From the NCBI RefSeq assembly GCF_902706295.1, contig NZ_CACSJJ010000007.1, forward strand, positions 62,001 through 126,000: 64,000 nucleotides of DNA, in the 5' to 3' direction. The position numbers and the translations under genes are program-made. Under the pieces are notes generated by a model. It saw only the letters and a list, made by a program, of their open reading frames with translations, ran no database searches and was not told where the DNA came from. Below, one piece after another: positions 50,469 to 59,478 of the stretch; position 1 is the stretch's first letter; the number at the start of each line of letters is the position of its first letter. Source of the DNA: Arthrobacter sp. 18067 (GTDB lineage: Bacteria; Actinomycetota; Actinomycetes; Actinomycetales; Micrococcaceae).

Positions 50469-51248
50469 ATGACTTTGGCAGCGCACAACACCTCCGCAGG
50501 ACAGAACAAGACGGCCGTCGTTACCGGTGCCAGCACCGGCATCGGCGAAGCGACCGTGAGGGCTTTGGTCTCTACCGGATGGACGGTCTTTGCCGTTGCC
50601 CGCAGGGCTGAAAGGCTCGGGGCCCTGGGGGCCGAAACCGGCGCGGTTCCGTTCCCGGCAGACATCACCGACGACGACGACGTTGCAGCGTTGCTCGCGG
50701 CCGTCACCAAAGCCGGGGGTGCTGACACGCTGATCAACATCGCCGGCGGCGCACGGGGCGCGGACACCATCGCGAACGCAGACACGGACGACTGGGAATG
50801 GATGTACCAGGTCAATGTCCTGGGCACCATGAAGATTACCCGCGCTTTCCTGCCGATGCTCCGGCAGCACGGTGAAGGTACGGTCCTGAACCTCACATCA
50901 ACGGCCGGGCTCTCGGCCTACGAGGGCGGTGCCGGCTACAACGCGGCCAAATTCGCCCAGCACGCCATGACCAATGCCCTGCGCCTGGAAGAGGTAGGGA
51001 ACAACATCAGGGTCATTGAGGTGGCTCCGGGGCTCGTGCACACCGAGGAATTCGCCCTCAACCGGCTAGGTGACAAGGATGCTGCCGCGAAGGTGTATGC
51101 AGGCGTTGAGAAGCCGTTGACTGCCGCGGACGTCGCGGACGTGGTGAAGTACGCAGTCTCCCTGCCGCATCACATCAACCTTGATGAAATCGTGGTCCGC
51201 CCTGTCGCGCAGGCAGCCAATCACAAGTTGGTTCGCAAGGAGGGCTAA
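50469..51248 (+). CDS. Short-chain dehydrogenase/reductase
   Basis: The 259-residue Rossmann protein has TGASTGIGEA for cofactor binding, NIAGGARG as an NNAG-like element, and catalytic Ser in NLTSTAGLS with YNAAK. ARRAERL after the second strand suggests NADP preference. The closest well-known relatives are serine/3-hydroxy acid dehydrogenases of the YdfG type, but the substrate cannot be read from the sequence. Confidence 0.9.
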   Translation: MTLAAHNTSAGQNKTAVVTGASTGIGEATVRALVSTGWTVFAVARRAERLGALGAETGAVPFPADITDDDDVAALLAAVTKAGGADTLINIAGGARGADTIANADTDDWEWMYQVNVLGTMKITRAFLPMLRQHGEGTVLNLTSTAGLSAYEGGAGYNAAKFAQHAMTNALRLEEVGNNIRVIEVAPGLVHTEEFALNRLGDKDAAAKVYAGVEKPLTAADVADVVKYAVSLPHHINLDEIVVRPVAQAANHKLVRKEG

Positions 51249-51258
51249 GGACGGGCAG

Positions 51259-52308
51259 TTAGTTGGCGGGGATGACCAGTGTCGCCATGATGGCTGCGTG
51301 ATCGCTGCCGGGCACCTGGTGAACCGAGTAGTTGCTGCTGCTGATCCGGGGCGTCGTGACCATATGGTCGATGACGATTCCCGGCAGCGGCGGCCCCTCC
51401 ATCGGCCACGTGGCGGAGAACCGTCCGTTGGAGGCCGTCCCGACATCCACGAGTTTCGATCCACCCTGTGTTGCGCCCGCAGGTACGGAGTCCAACAATT
51501 CCCTGAACTCGGAGTGATCAAACGTCGAGTTGTAGTCGCCCATCAGCAGTTGGTTCCCGGGACGTGAAGCCTGGCGGGCCACCTTGGTGAGATCGCTGCG
51601 CCACTGGGCGATGCGTTCGTCTACCGGCGGAAGCGCGTGGACATTGGTGAGACTCAGCGTGGCCGTGGACCCAGTCCCGGAGTCCGCCAACTGTACCCGC
51701 GTGACGTCCATTCGGAAGGGCGTATCAGGCAAGAGCCCCGCCGCTTCCAGCGGAAATGCGGAATAGACCGCACCCCCGGATGCGTCATCATTGGGTTCGC
51801 TCACAAGGTTGGGAAGCATTTCTTCCAAGCCTTCGGAAAGAAGGCGGTCCTCCAGGCTCTGTGTGTGTTCCTGAAGGGTCAGCACTTGGACGCCATTGTC
51901 ACGGACTAGCCTCACGATGGTGGCCGGGTCCGCCTCGCCATACTCGGTGTTGAGGCTCATGACCTTTACGGAGACGGAGGCAGTCCCTGGAGGCAATGGC
52001 TGCACGTGTCCGGTGTCCAGCGGAAACAGCCAGTACAGCTGCACAGCCAGCAGGGCCGCCGTCGTGATAATCGCCCACAGGCGACGACCCAGGGCCGCAA
52101 GAATCACTGCCAAGGCCGCAGGCACCACCATCCAGGGCGTGAAGGACAATAGTTGCACCACGATCAGTGGCCACTCCGTTGGGATTGCCCGGAACATCGA
52201 TACCCCCGCAACTGGCAACACAACCAGCAAAGCGAGCACAGACCACGCCAAGGATGCGCGTCGCCTCGGAGGGCGGGCGTCGGGGATGGCCGGAGCGGGG
52301 TGCGTCAT
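51259..52308 (-). CDS. Membrane-anchored endonuclease/exonuclease/phosphatase (EEP) family protein
   Basis: From ATG 52308 (or 52326) the ~349-residue product has three hydrophobic segments in the first ~110 residues (SVLALLVVLPVAGVSMF; LLSFTPWMVVPAALAVILAA; AIITTAALLAVQLYWLFPL). An EEP domain follows, with SLNTEYGEAD, LTLQEH, LMGDYNS and GSDHAAIMA, covering the Asn, Glu, Asp-x-Asn and final Asp-His catalytic residues. The domain faces outside. Targets in this family range from DNA to phospholipids. Confidence 0.86.
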   Translation of the reverse strand: MTHPAPAIPDARPPRRRASLAWSVLALLVVLPVAGVSMFRAIPTEWPLIVVQLLSFTPWMVVPAALAVILAALGRRLWAIITTAALLAVQLYWLFPLDTGHVQPLPPGTASVSVKVMSLNTEYGEADPATIVRLVRDNGVQVLTLQEHTQSLEDRLLSEGLEEMLPNLVSEPNDDASGGAVYSAFPLEAAGLLPDTPFRMDVTRVQLADSGTGSTATLSLTNVHALPPVDERIAQWRSDLTKVARQASRPGNQLLMGDYNSTFDHSEFRELLDSVPAGATQGGSKLVDVGTASNGRFSATWPMEGPPLPGIVIDHMVTTPRISSSNYSVHQVPGSDHAAIMATLVIPAN

Positions 52309-52404
52309 GGGGTCGAGTCTATGCATCGCGCGGCGGGCCGGACTCCACCCGGAGGATGAACTCCCGAGTAGAGCCAGACGGCGCGCTGCCGCTAGACTTG
52401 GAGG

Positions 52405-52605
52405 ACCAGCTTTGAACCGGCCATCACCGGTGAGCTTCCGGAAGAACAGCACTGATCGCCTATTCGGCGGCCATGGCCCACTAGAACCGGACGGGTAAGC
52501 CCGTCACAGCAGTAATGAGAGGCCGGAATCACGTGTTCCGGTAAGTGAGGTGGTACCGCGGTACCGGTGTTGACGCAGGTCAATACCGCAGCCGTCCTCG
52601 CATCC
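52405..52605 (+). promoter_or_regulatory. T-box leader of ileS (actinobacterial, short stem I)
   Basis: The leader has GGCCATCACCGGTGAGC with the isoleucine specifier ATC in a small stem I, GGAAGAAC, and the T-box sequence GAGGTGGTACCGCGG, which pairs with uncharged tRNA-Ile. The layout matches the ultrashort ileS T-boxes of actinobacteria that act on translation by hiding the ribosome binding site. No T-run terminator was seen before ATG 52637. Confidence 0.92.
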
Positions 52606-52636
52606 TGACAGTCAACCAGCTATCACAGGATATGAG

Positions 52637-55600
52637 ATGACCCACTACCCCAAGGCCTCAGCGTCTTCGTCCGGCACGCACGGCGTGTCCGCCTCCGTGA
52701 AGTTCCCGGAAATCGAAGAGCGCATCCTCAAATACTGGGATGAAGACGGTACCTTCCAAGCCAGCATCGACCAACGCGACAGCGACCTTCCGGGTGGGAC
52801 AGCCGGAAGCAACGAATTCGTCTTCTACGACGGCCCTCCCTTCGCCAACGGCCTGCCCCATTACGGCCACCTGCTGACCGGCTACGCCAAGGACCTCGTC
52901 GGCCGTTATCAGACCCAGCGTGGAAAGCGCGTGGAGCGCCGCTTCGGCTGGGACACCCACGGCCTGCCGGCAGAGCTCGAAGCCATGAAGCAGCTGGGCA
53001 TGACGGACAAGACCCAGATCGAAGCCATGGGCATCGACAAATTCAACGACGCCTGCCGCGCCTCCGTGATGAAGTATGCCAACGAGTGGAAGGCCTACGT
53101 CACGCGCCAGGCCCGCTGGGTTGACTTCGAGAACGACTACAAGACGCTCAACGTCGAGTACATGGAATCCGTGCTTTGGGCCTTCAAGCAGCTGCACGAG
53201 AAGGGGCTGACCTACAACGGCTACCGTGTTCTTCCATATTGCTGGAAGGACGAGACGCCCCTGTCCAACCACGAACTCCGGATGGACGATGACGTCTATA
53301 AGAACCGCCAGGACCAGACAGTTACGGTGACGTTCCCCATCAAGGCGGGGGACTCCGGGCTCTCCAAGGCACTTGACGGCGTGCAGGCGCTCGCCTGGAC
53401 CACCACGCCCTGGACGCTGCCCACCAACCTGGCGCTCGCCGTCGGGCCCGAGATCTCCTACGCAGTCCTGCCTGCAGGACCCAACGGCGTGAAGGCTGCT
53501 TCCGCCGAAGCGCCTGTAACGGGCACCTTCCTGCTCGCGGCTGACCTTGTGGGGTCCTATGCCAAGGACCTGGGGTACGACGACGCCGCTGCCGCCACGT
53601 CCGCTGTTGTGTCCACCCACACGGGCGCCGAATTGGCCGGCCTTGAGTACGAGCCGCTGTGGAACGACTTTGCCGACGCTGAAAAGTACGGTACCCAGAA
53701 CGCCTGGCGTTTCCTGGTGGCCGATTACGTCACCACCACGGACGGCACTGGCATCGTCCACCAGGCTCCGGCCTACGGTGAGGATGACCAGAAGGTCTGT
53801 GAAGACGCCGGTATCCCCGTGGTCCTCTCCGTGGACGAGGGCGCCAAGTTCCTGCCTCTGTTCGCGCACGGTGAGCTTGCCTCCATCGTGGGCCTGCAGG
53901 TCTTTGATGCGAACAAACCCATCACCCAGGTGCTCCGCGCCGATGGTCGGTTGGTCCGCCAGGCCAGCTACGAACACAGCTATCCGCACTGCTGGCGCTG
54001 CCGGAACCCGCTGATCTACCGTGCCGTGTCCTCCTGGTACGTGGAGGTCACCAAGTTCAAGGACCGAATGTCCGAGCTGAACCAGGAGATCAACTGGATC
54101 CCCGGAAACGTGAAGGACGGCCAGTTCGGCAAGTGGCTGGAAAACGCCCGCGACTGGTCCATCAGCCGTAACCGCTACTGGGGTTCGCCCATCCCGGTGT
54201 GGCAGTCGGATGACCCCGAGTATCCGCGTACTGACGTCTACGGATCGTTGTCCGAGATGGAAGCCGACTTTGGCCGCCTCCCGGTCAACAATGAAGGGCA
54301 GGTGGACCTGCACCGCCCGTTCATTGACGAGCTGACCCGGCCGAACCCGGACGACCCCACGGGTAAGTCGACCATGCGCCGCGTCGAGGACGTCCTGGAC
54401 GTCTGGTTCGACTCCGGATCCATGCCGTACGGACAGGTGCACTACCCGTTCCAGAACGAGGAATGGTTCGACACCCACAACCCCGCGGACTTCATCGTGG
54501 AGTACATCGGACAGACACGTGGTTGGTTCTACATGCTCCACATCCTGTCGACGGCGCTGTTCGACCGCCCTGCGTTCCGCAATGTCATCAGCCATGGCAT
54601 CGTGCTGGGCTCCGACGGCCAGAAGATGTCCAAGAGCCTGCGGAACTACCCGGATGTTTCCGAAGTCCTGGATCGCGATGGTTCCGACGCCATGCGCTGG
54701 TTCCTCATGTCCAGCCCGATCCTCCGCGGCGGCAACCTGGTGGTGACCGAGCAGGGCATCCGCGACGGCGTCCGCCAGGTCATCCTGCCGTTGTGGAACG
54801 TATATAGCTTCTTCACGCTGTACACCAACGCTTCGAACGTAGTGGAAGGGACAGCGTCCGGATATGAAGCGAAGCTGCGCTATGACGGCTACGCAGACAC
54901 GCTGGACCAGTACCTCCTGGCCAACACCGGGGACCTGGTCCGCAACATCACTGCCAGCCTGGACAGCTACGACATCTCGGGTGCCTGCGATGAACTGCGC
55001 AGCTACCTGGACATGCTCACCAATTGGTACGTCCGCCGCAGCCGCCAGCGCTTCTTTGATGAGAACGTTGACGCCTTCGACGCGCTGTACACGGCCCTTG
55101 AGGCAGTGTGCCGGGTGTCGGCTTCCTTGCTGCCGCTTGTCTCGGAAGAGATCTGGCGCGGTCTGACCGGTGGCCGTTCAGTTCATCTGGCTGACTGGCC
55201 CGAGGCTTCACTCTTCCCGGCCAACCCTGAGCTGGTGGAGGCCATGGACCGTATCCAGCAGATCTGCTCCACCGGTTCCAGCCTGCGCAAGGCCGCGAAC
55301 CTGCGCGTTCGCCTGCCGCTGCAGGAACTGACTGTGGTGGCACCCGGTGCCGATGCCCTGGGAGGTTTTGCCGCCGTCGTCGCTGATGAACTGAACCTGC
55401 GTTCGGTCCGCCTTCTGGACGCCGCTACGGCGTCGCCCGAGGAGTTCGGAATCGAGCAGAAGCTCGTGGTCAACGCCCGCGCCGCGGGCCCGCGCCTTGG
55501 CAAGAACGTCCAGCAGGCCATCAAGGGATCGAAGTCCGGCGACTGGTCCGTGAACGATGCTGGTTTGGTGGTTGCCGGCGGCCTGGAGCTCGAGCCGCAC

Positions 55601-55948
55601 GAATACACGCTGGAGACAGTGGTGGCAGAAGCGGCCGACGGCGGAAGCTCGGCGGTTGCCGTTCTGCCGGGCGGCGGATTCGTTGTCTTGAACACCGAGG
55701 TCACTCCGGAACTGGCTGCGGAAGGTCTGGCGCGCGATATGGTCCGCGCCATCCAGCAGGCACGCAAGGACGCAGGACTGAACGTCAGCGACCGTATCCG
55801 CACGACGGTGGAGGCCGGGCAGGACGTCGTCGACGCCCTGAAAGCCAACTCGGAACTGGTCCGGACCGAGACGCTGACCCTGGAACTTGAGGTTCTGTTG
55901 GCCAGTGTCGACGAACCCCAGGTCACCGTCGCAAAGGCAGGGGCCTGA
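52637..55948 (+). CDS. ileS: Isoleucyl-tRNA synthetase
   Basis: The 1103-residue class I synthetase has the HIGH-like [13 protein letters not shown] and [10 protein letters not shown]. The long editing (CP1) domain, the [16 protein letters not shown] segment and the extended C-terminal domain are typical of the eukaryote-like actinobacterial IleRS type. It charges and proofreads tRNA-Ile. It is controlled by the T-box leader upstream and followed 3 bp later by folC. Confidence 0.97.
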   Translation: MTHYPKASASSSGTHGVSASVKFPEIEERILKYWDEDGTFQASIDQRDSDLPGGTAGSNEFVFYDGPPFANGLPHYGHLLTGYAKDLVGRYQTQRGKRVERRFGWDTHGLPAELEAMKQLGMTDKTQIEAMGIDKFNDACRASVMKYANEWKAYVTRQARWVDFENDYKTLNVEYMESVLWAFKQLHEKGLTYNGYRVLPYCWKDETPLSNHELRMDDDVYKNRQDQTVTVTFPIKAGDSGLSKALDGVQALAWTTTPWTLPTNLALAVGPEISYAVLPAGPNGVKAASAEAPVTGTFLLAADLVGSYAKDLGYDDAAAATSAVVSTHTGAELAGLEYEPLWNDFADAEKYGTQNAWRFLVADYVTTTDGTGIVHQAPAYGEDDQKVCEDAGIPVVLSVDEGAKFLPLFAHGELASIVGLQVFDANKPITQVLRADGRLVRQASYEHSYPHCWRCRNPLIYRAVSSWYVEVTKFKDRMSELNQEINWIPGNVKDGQFGKWLENARDWSISRNRYWGSPIPVWQSDDPEYPRTDVYGSLSEMEADFGRLPVNNEGQVDLHRPFIDELTRPNPDDPTGKSTMRRVEDVLDVWFDSGSMPYGQVHYPFQNEEWFDTHNPADFIVEYIGQTRGWFYMLHILSTALFDRPAFRNVISHGIVLGSDGQKMSKSLRNYPDVSEVLDRDGSDAMRWFLMSSPILRGGNLVVTEQGIRDGVRQVILPLWNVYSFFTLYTNASNVVEGTASGYEAKLRYDGYADTLDQYLLANTGDLVRNITASLDSYDISGACDELRSYLDMLTNWYVRRSRQRFFDENVDAFDALYTALEAVCRVSASLLPLVSEEIWRGLTGGRSVHLADWPEASLFPANPELVEAMDRIQQICSTGSSLRKAANLRVRLPLQELTVVAPGADALGGFAAVVADELNLRSVRLLDAATASPEEFGIEQKLVVNARAAGPRLGKNVQQAIKGSKSGDWSVNDAGLVVAGGLELEPHEYTLETVVAEAADGGSSAVAVLPGGGFVVLNTEVTPELAAEGLARDMVRAIQQARKDAGLNVSDRIRTTVEAGQDVVDALKANSELVRTETLTLELEVLLASVDEPQVTVAKAGA

Positions 55949-55951
55949 ACC

Positions 55952-57313
55952 ATGACTGACGAATTTTCGGTTGAGAGCGTCTACGCCGAACTCCTGGGCC
56001 GTGCGCCGGAAAACAAGATGGAACCGCGTCTGGCTCCGTTGTTCCGTGCCATGGACGTCCTGGGGGAGCCGAACAAGGCCTTCCCGATCATCCACATCAC
56101 AGGTACCAACGGCAAGACTTCGACGGCCCGCATGATTGAGTCCGGGCTGCGTGCTCATGGCCTCAGCACCGGCCGCTACACCAGCCCGCACCTGTCCAAG
56201 GTGACTGAGCGCATCAGCATTGACGGCGAGCCCGTGCCGGACGCTACCTTCGTGCGGATCTGGGACGAAATCCGTCCCTACCTGGAAATCGTGGACAACG
56301 AACTTGTTGCCGATAACCAGCCACGCCTGACGTACTTCGAATGCCTGACCATCCTGGGCTTTGCGGTGTTTGCCGATCAGCCTGTCGACGTTGCCGTGAT
56401 GGAGGTTGGCCTGGGTGGCATCACCGACGCCACCAACGTTGGCGACGGACAGGTCGCCGTCATCACGCCAATTTCGTTGGACCACACGGATCTTCTGGGC
56501 GACACCACTGAGGACATCGCCTACGAGAAGGCCGGCATCATCAAGCCGGGAGGGTTCCTGGTGAGCGCGGCCCAACCGGTGGATGCGGCGCAGGTCCTGT
56601 TGGAGAAGGCCCGCGAAGCAGACGTACCCTTCCGTTTTGAGGGGGTTGAGTTCGGTGTTGAGTCCCGCGCCGTTGCTGTTGGGGGCCAGGTGATCACCAT
56701 CCAGGGTCTTGCCGGCCGGTATGAGGATCTGCTGCTGCCGCTGCATGGCGCCCACCAGGCTGAGAATGCGGCAGTGGCCGTTGCTGCCCTGGAAGCCTTC
56801 TTCGGTGGGGGAGAGAAGGAACTCGACGCCGAGGTACTCAAGGAAGCGTTCGGTTCCGTGACGTCGCCAGGACGGTTGGAAGTGGTCCGCACGGCGCCTA
56901 CCGTTGTGGTGGACGCTGCGCACAATCCCGACGGCATCAGGGTTTCGTCCGAGGCGATCCAGGAAGCCTTCAGCTTCAGCAAACTCGTAGTGGTAGTGGG
57001 CGTGCTGCGGGAGAAGGACGCTGAGGAAATCCTCAAGACGCTCAAGGAGTCCCTTGGCGGCCTGGCCGGCGAATTCTGCTTTACGCAATCGAACTCTGCC
57101 CGTGCCGTCCCCGCAGGAGAACTCGCAGAGCTGGCTGTGGATCTCGGCTTTGGCGAGGACAACGTCCACATCGCGGAGAAGCTCGATGACGCCCTCGAAT
57201 GGGCCGTGGAGCGCGCGGAATCCAACGACGACCTCGCAGGCGGTGTCCTGGTGACGGGCTCCATCACGGTAGTGGCCGAGGCGCGGATCCTGCTCGGAAA
57301 GGCGAGTGCCTAG
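55952..57313 (+). CDS. folC: Folylpolyglutamate/dihydrofolate synthase
   Basis: The 453-residue Mur-ligase-type enzyme has a P-loop HITGTNGKTSTARM, EVGLGGITDATNV, and DAAHNPDGIRV. It adds glutamates to folates with ATP. ATG 55952 lies 3 bp after ileS, so the two are cotranscribed. The length is normal for the family. Confidence 0.95.
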   Translation: MTDEFSVESVYAELLGRAPENKMEPRLAPLFRAMDVLGEPNKAFPIIHITGTNGKTSTARMIESGLRAHGLSTGRYTSPHLSKVTERISIDGEPVPDATFVRIWDEIRPYLEIVDNELVADNQPRLTYFECLTILGFAVFADQPVDVAVMEVGLGGITDATNVGDGQVAVITPISLDHTDLLGDTTEDIAYEKAGIIKPGGFLVSAAQPVDAAQVLLEKAREADVPFRFEGVEFGVESRAVAVGGQVITIQGLAGRYEDLLLPLHGAHQAENAAVAVAALEAFFGGGEKELDAEVLKEAFGSVTSPGRLEVVRTAPTVVVDAAHNPDGIRVSSEAIQEAFSFSKLVVVVGVLREKDAEEILKTLKESLGGLAGEFCFTQSNSARAVPAGELAELAVDLGFGEDNVHIAEKLDDALEWAVERAESNDDLAGGVLVTGSITVVAEARILLGKASA

Positions 57314-57314
57314 T

Positions 57315-57767
57315 ATGGCGAAAATGACCAAGGCGCAACGCGAATGGCGGCCGGGAATGCCCAAGAAGCGCCGGTCGACGAAGGTGATGTTTGCCTCCAC
57401 CGTGCTCCTGCTCGAAGCCTTCGTCGCGTTCTTCGGCACCCTGGCGGTCTTCGGCCTGAAGCGTGGCCAGGTGGACCCCGCCATCATTCTGGGGTTCGGC
57501 ATCGCCTTGACCGTGGTGCTGGTTTTGGCCTGTGCTGTCTTGTCCAAGCCATGGGGCATCGCGGTCGGCTGGGGCTTGCAGTTGGTGCTGATCCTGACGG
57601 GCTTCGCCGAGCCGACGATGTTCATTGTGGGCATCCTGTTTGCCATCTGCTGGTGGTACGGGATCAGGGCGGGTATGAGGATCGACCGCGAAGTTGCCCA
57701 GCGCGACCGTGAGCAGGCGGAATGGGACGCAGCCCATGGTGACGAAGCAGACCCGCAAACCCCGTAA
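57315..57767 (+). CDS. DUF4233 membrane protein
   Basis: The 150-residue protein has a basic N-terminus and four hydrophobic segments (ASTVLLLEAFVAFFGTLAVF to FIVGILFAICWWYGIRAGM) and a charged tail. It follows folC in actinobacteria so regularly that the domain was defined there. ATG 57315 is near the folC stop, and GTG 57306 with AAAGGCGA upstream is also possible. The function is unknown. Confidence 0.85.
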   Translation: MAKMTKAQREWRPGMPKKRRSTKVMFASTVLLLEAFVAFFGTLAVFGLKRGQVDPAIILGFGIALTVVLVLACAVLSKPWGIAVGWGLQLVLILTGFAEPTMFIVGILFAICWWYGIRAGMRIDREVAQRDREQAEWDAAHGDEADPQTP

Positions 57768-57808
57768 ACTGGCTGGGAAAACCACCGACCAACCACATTG
57801 GAGCAACT

Positions 57809-58228
57809 GTGAGCATTGAACGGACCCTTGTCCTGGTCAAGCCCGACGGCGTCGCCCGCAACCTTGGCGGAAGCATCCTCGCCCGGATCGAAGCCAAGGG
57901 CTACACCCTGGCGGAGCTGAAGAAGGTCAACGCGACCCGCGAGCTGCTGGAGCAGCACTACGAGGAACACGTAGGCAAGCCGTTCTACGAGCCCTTGGTT
58001 GAGTTCATGCTGAGCGGACCGGTCATCGCGGCGGTCTTCGAGGGCCACCGCGTGATCGAAGGCTTCCGTTCACTGGCCGGAACCACCGATCCGACGACGG
58101 CGGCACCGGGCACCATCCGTGGCGACTTCGGCCGCGACTGGGGCCTGGCAGTCCAGCAGAACCTTGTTCACGGCTCGGATTCCGTTGACTCCGCTGAGCG
58201 TGAGATCAAGATCTGGTTCGCAGGCTGA
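57809..58228 (+). CDS. ndk: Nucleoside diphosphate kinase
   Basis: The 139-residue enzyme starts at GTG 57809 after GGAGCAACT. LVLVKPDGVARNLGG and NLVHGSDSVDSAEREI with the phosphorylated His121 are diagnostic. It passes phosphate between nucleoside triphosphates and diphosphates. It ends the ileS-folC-DUF4233-ndk run and is followed by a strong bidirectional terminator. Confidence 0.97.
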   Translation: MSIERTLVLVKPDGVARNLGGSILARIEAKGYTLAELKKVNATRELLEQHYEEHVGKPFYEPLVEFMLSGPVIAAVFEGHRVIEGFRSLAGTTDPTTAAPGTIRGDFGRDWGLAVQQNLVHGSDSVDSAEREIKIWFAG

Positions 58229-58247
58229 TAACGCTTCACCGAAACTA

Positions 58248-58288
58248 CAGAAAAGGCCAATGTTCATCATGAACATTGGCCTTTTCTG
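58248..58288. terminator. Bidirectional terminator between ndk and the VKOR-like gene
   Basis: A perfect 19-base arm inverted repeat (CAGAAAAGGCCAATGTTCA and its complement, three-base loop) has T-rich ends in both directions. Confidence 0.93.
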
Positions 58289-58309
58289 TCATCTCGCGAG
58301 GGGTTGTTC

Positions 58310-58990
58310 CTAGGCGGATGACCCCACGAAGACGTGAATGAACGAGAAGAAGATGGTGGCGATGACGGCAACATACAGCAGCGCCACGATAATCCAGCCG
58401 GACTCGCCCAACAGCTTTGCCAGGGCCGGTGGCGCCTTGATGACTCCATGGGTGATGTTGCGGATGGTCACCCATACGAACAATGGGATCATGACCGCCC
58501 ACACCACCATGCAGAACGGGCAGAGTACATGGATGGCGTAGAGGGCCTGCGACCACAGCCAGACAACGAACGCGAAGCCCAGGGTGACTCCCGTCTGGAG
58601 GCCCAACCAGTAGCCCCTTGAGTACTTTGCGCCCGCGAGAATGCCCATGGCCGTTGTGATGATGACGGCAAAGGCAACGATGCCAATGAACATGTTGGGG
58701 AACCCGAACACGGAACTCTGAGGTGTCTGCATCACGGCACCACAGGAAACCCAGGGATTCACATCGCAGACGGTGACGTGGTTGGGATCCTTGAGTACCT
58801 CAAGCTTCTCGAGGACCAGTGCGCCGGACGCCAGCCACCCGATGACGCCGGTGATCAGCAGGATCCAGGCGAAGGGTTTGTCGCGGACCGTCCCAGGGAG
58901 GGAATCCTGCCGGGCACCTGGTTGGGCGGGCAGGTCCTCTGCGCGGTTTGTGGCTTGGTTGGCCAGGTTTCCCTTGGCTGTGCTCGGCAT
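58310..58990 (-). CDS. Vitamin K epoxide reductase (VKOR) family protein
   Basis: The 226-residue integral membrane protein (start ATG 58990) has the loop cysteine pair TVCDVNPWVSCGAV and the active-site LCPFCMVV. Five or so hydrophobic segments are present (FAWILLITGVIGWLASGALV, IGIVAFAVIITTAMGILAGA and others). Bacterial VKOR uses quinone to reoxidise DsbA-like proteins, so it drives disulfide formation outside the membrane. The disulfide partner is not in this window. Confidence 0.92.
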   Translation of the reverse strand: MPSTAKGNLANQATNRAEDLPAQPGARQDSLPGTVRDKPFAWILLITGVIGWLASGALVLEKLEVLKDPNHVTVCDVNPWVSCGAVMQTPQSSVFGFPNMFIGIVAFAVIITTAMGILAGAKYSRGYWLGLQTGVTLGFAFVVWLWSQALYAIHVLCPFCMVVWAVMIPLFVWVTIRNITHGVIKAPPALAKLLGESGWIIVALLYVAVIATIFFSFIHVFVGSSA

Positions 58991-59478
58991 CGCGGATGTA
59001 GTCCTTTTCAACAAGTGGCCCGGCCTTGCCGGTAACGGCTCTTGGGAGGATTGTAACGCCGGAGGCTGGGCGCTGCCCCCAGCTTCTCCTTGGCTCCGGT
59101 CCTCTCGGGCACTGCACGACACAGCGGCCTACCTTGGGAATGTGCAGGGGTGTGAGAGAATGAACATGGCTGGAAGCCGATCCACATTCGGAATCCGGTC
59201 CGGTGACTTTGTTCCCAAGACCGCCAGTATGAGCTGGGCATGCCTGGATCACGTGATCCTCGGTAGGCCCGCCATGACAATGGACGGCACCTGGTTGTGG
59301 CAGCAGAACAACGGGTTTCAGAATAAAGCCGCCGGCCTTCCAGGGCTGCCGCACCCCAATGATGGTGCGAACCGGAAGGCATACTACCGACTTCTGTCAA
59401 CGCCCGCGGGTTTTGACAATATTTGCCCCACTGGGCGCCGGATGTGGCGGTGTCGCTGGGGCAGGAGTGTTGCCACAT
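58991..59478. other. Intergenic region between VKOR-like gene and rne
   Basis: No gene is supported in this 488 bp divergent gap. It should hold the promoters for both genes, and the last part probably forms an RNase E leader. RNase E leaders are often self-regulated, but no clear conserved structure is visible. Confidence 0.55.

Noticed and set aside
52658..54595. 645-residue frame opposite ileS
   Set aside because: Shadow of ileS with typical antisense composition.
55208..58048. 946-residue minus-strand frame opposite ileS, folC and ndk
   Set aside because: It is an antisense shadow of well-defined genes in high-GC DNA. The sequence is low in hydrophobic core and rich in Arg/Gly/His.
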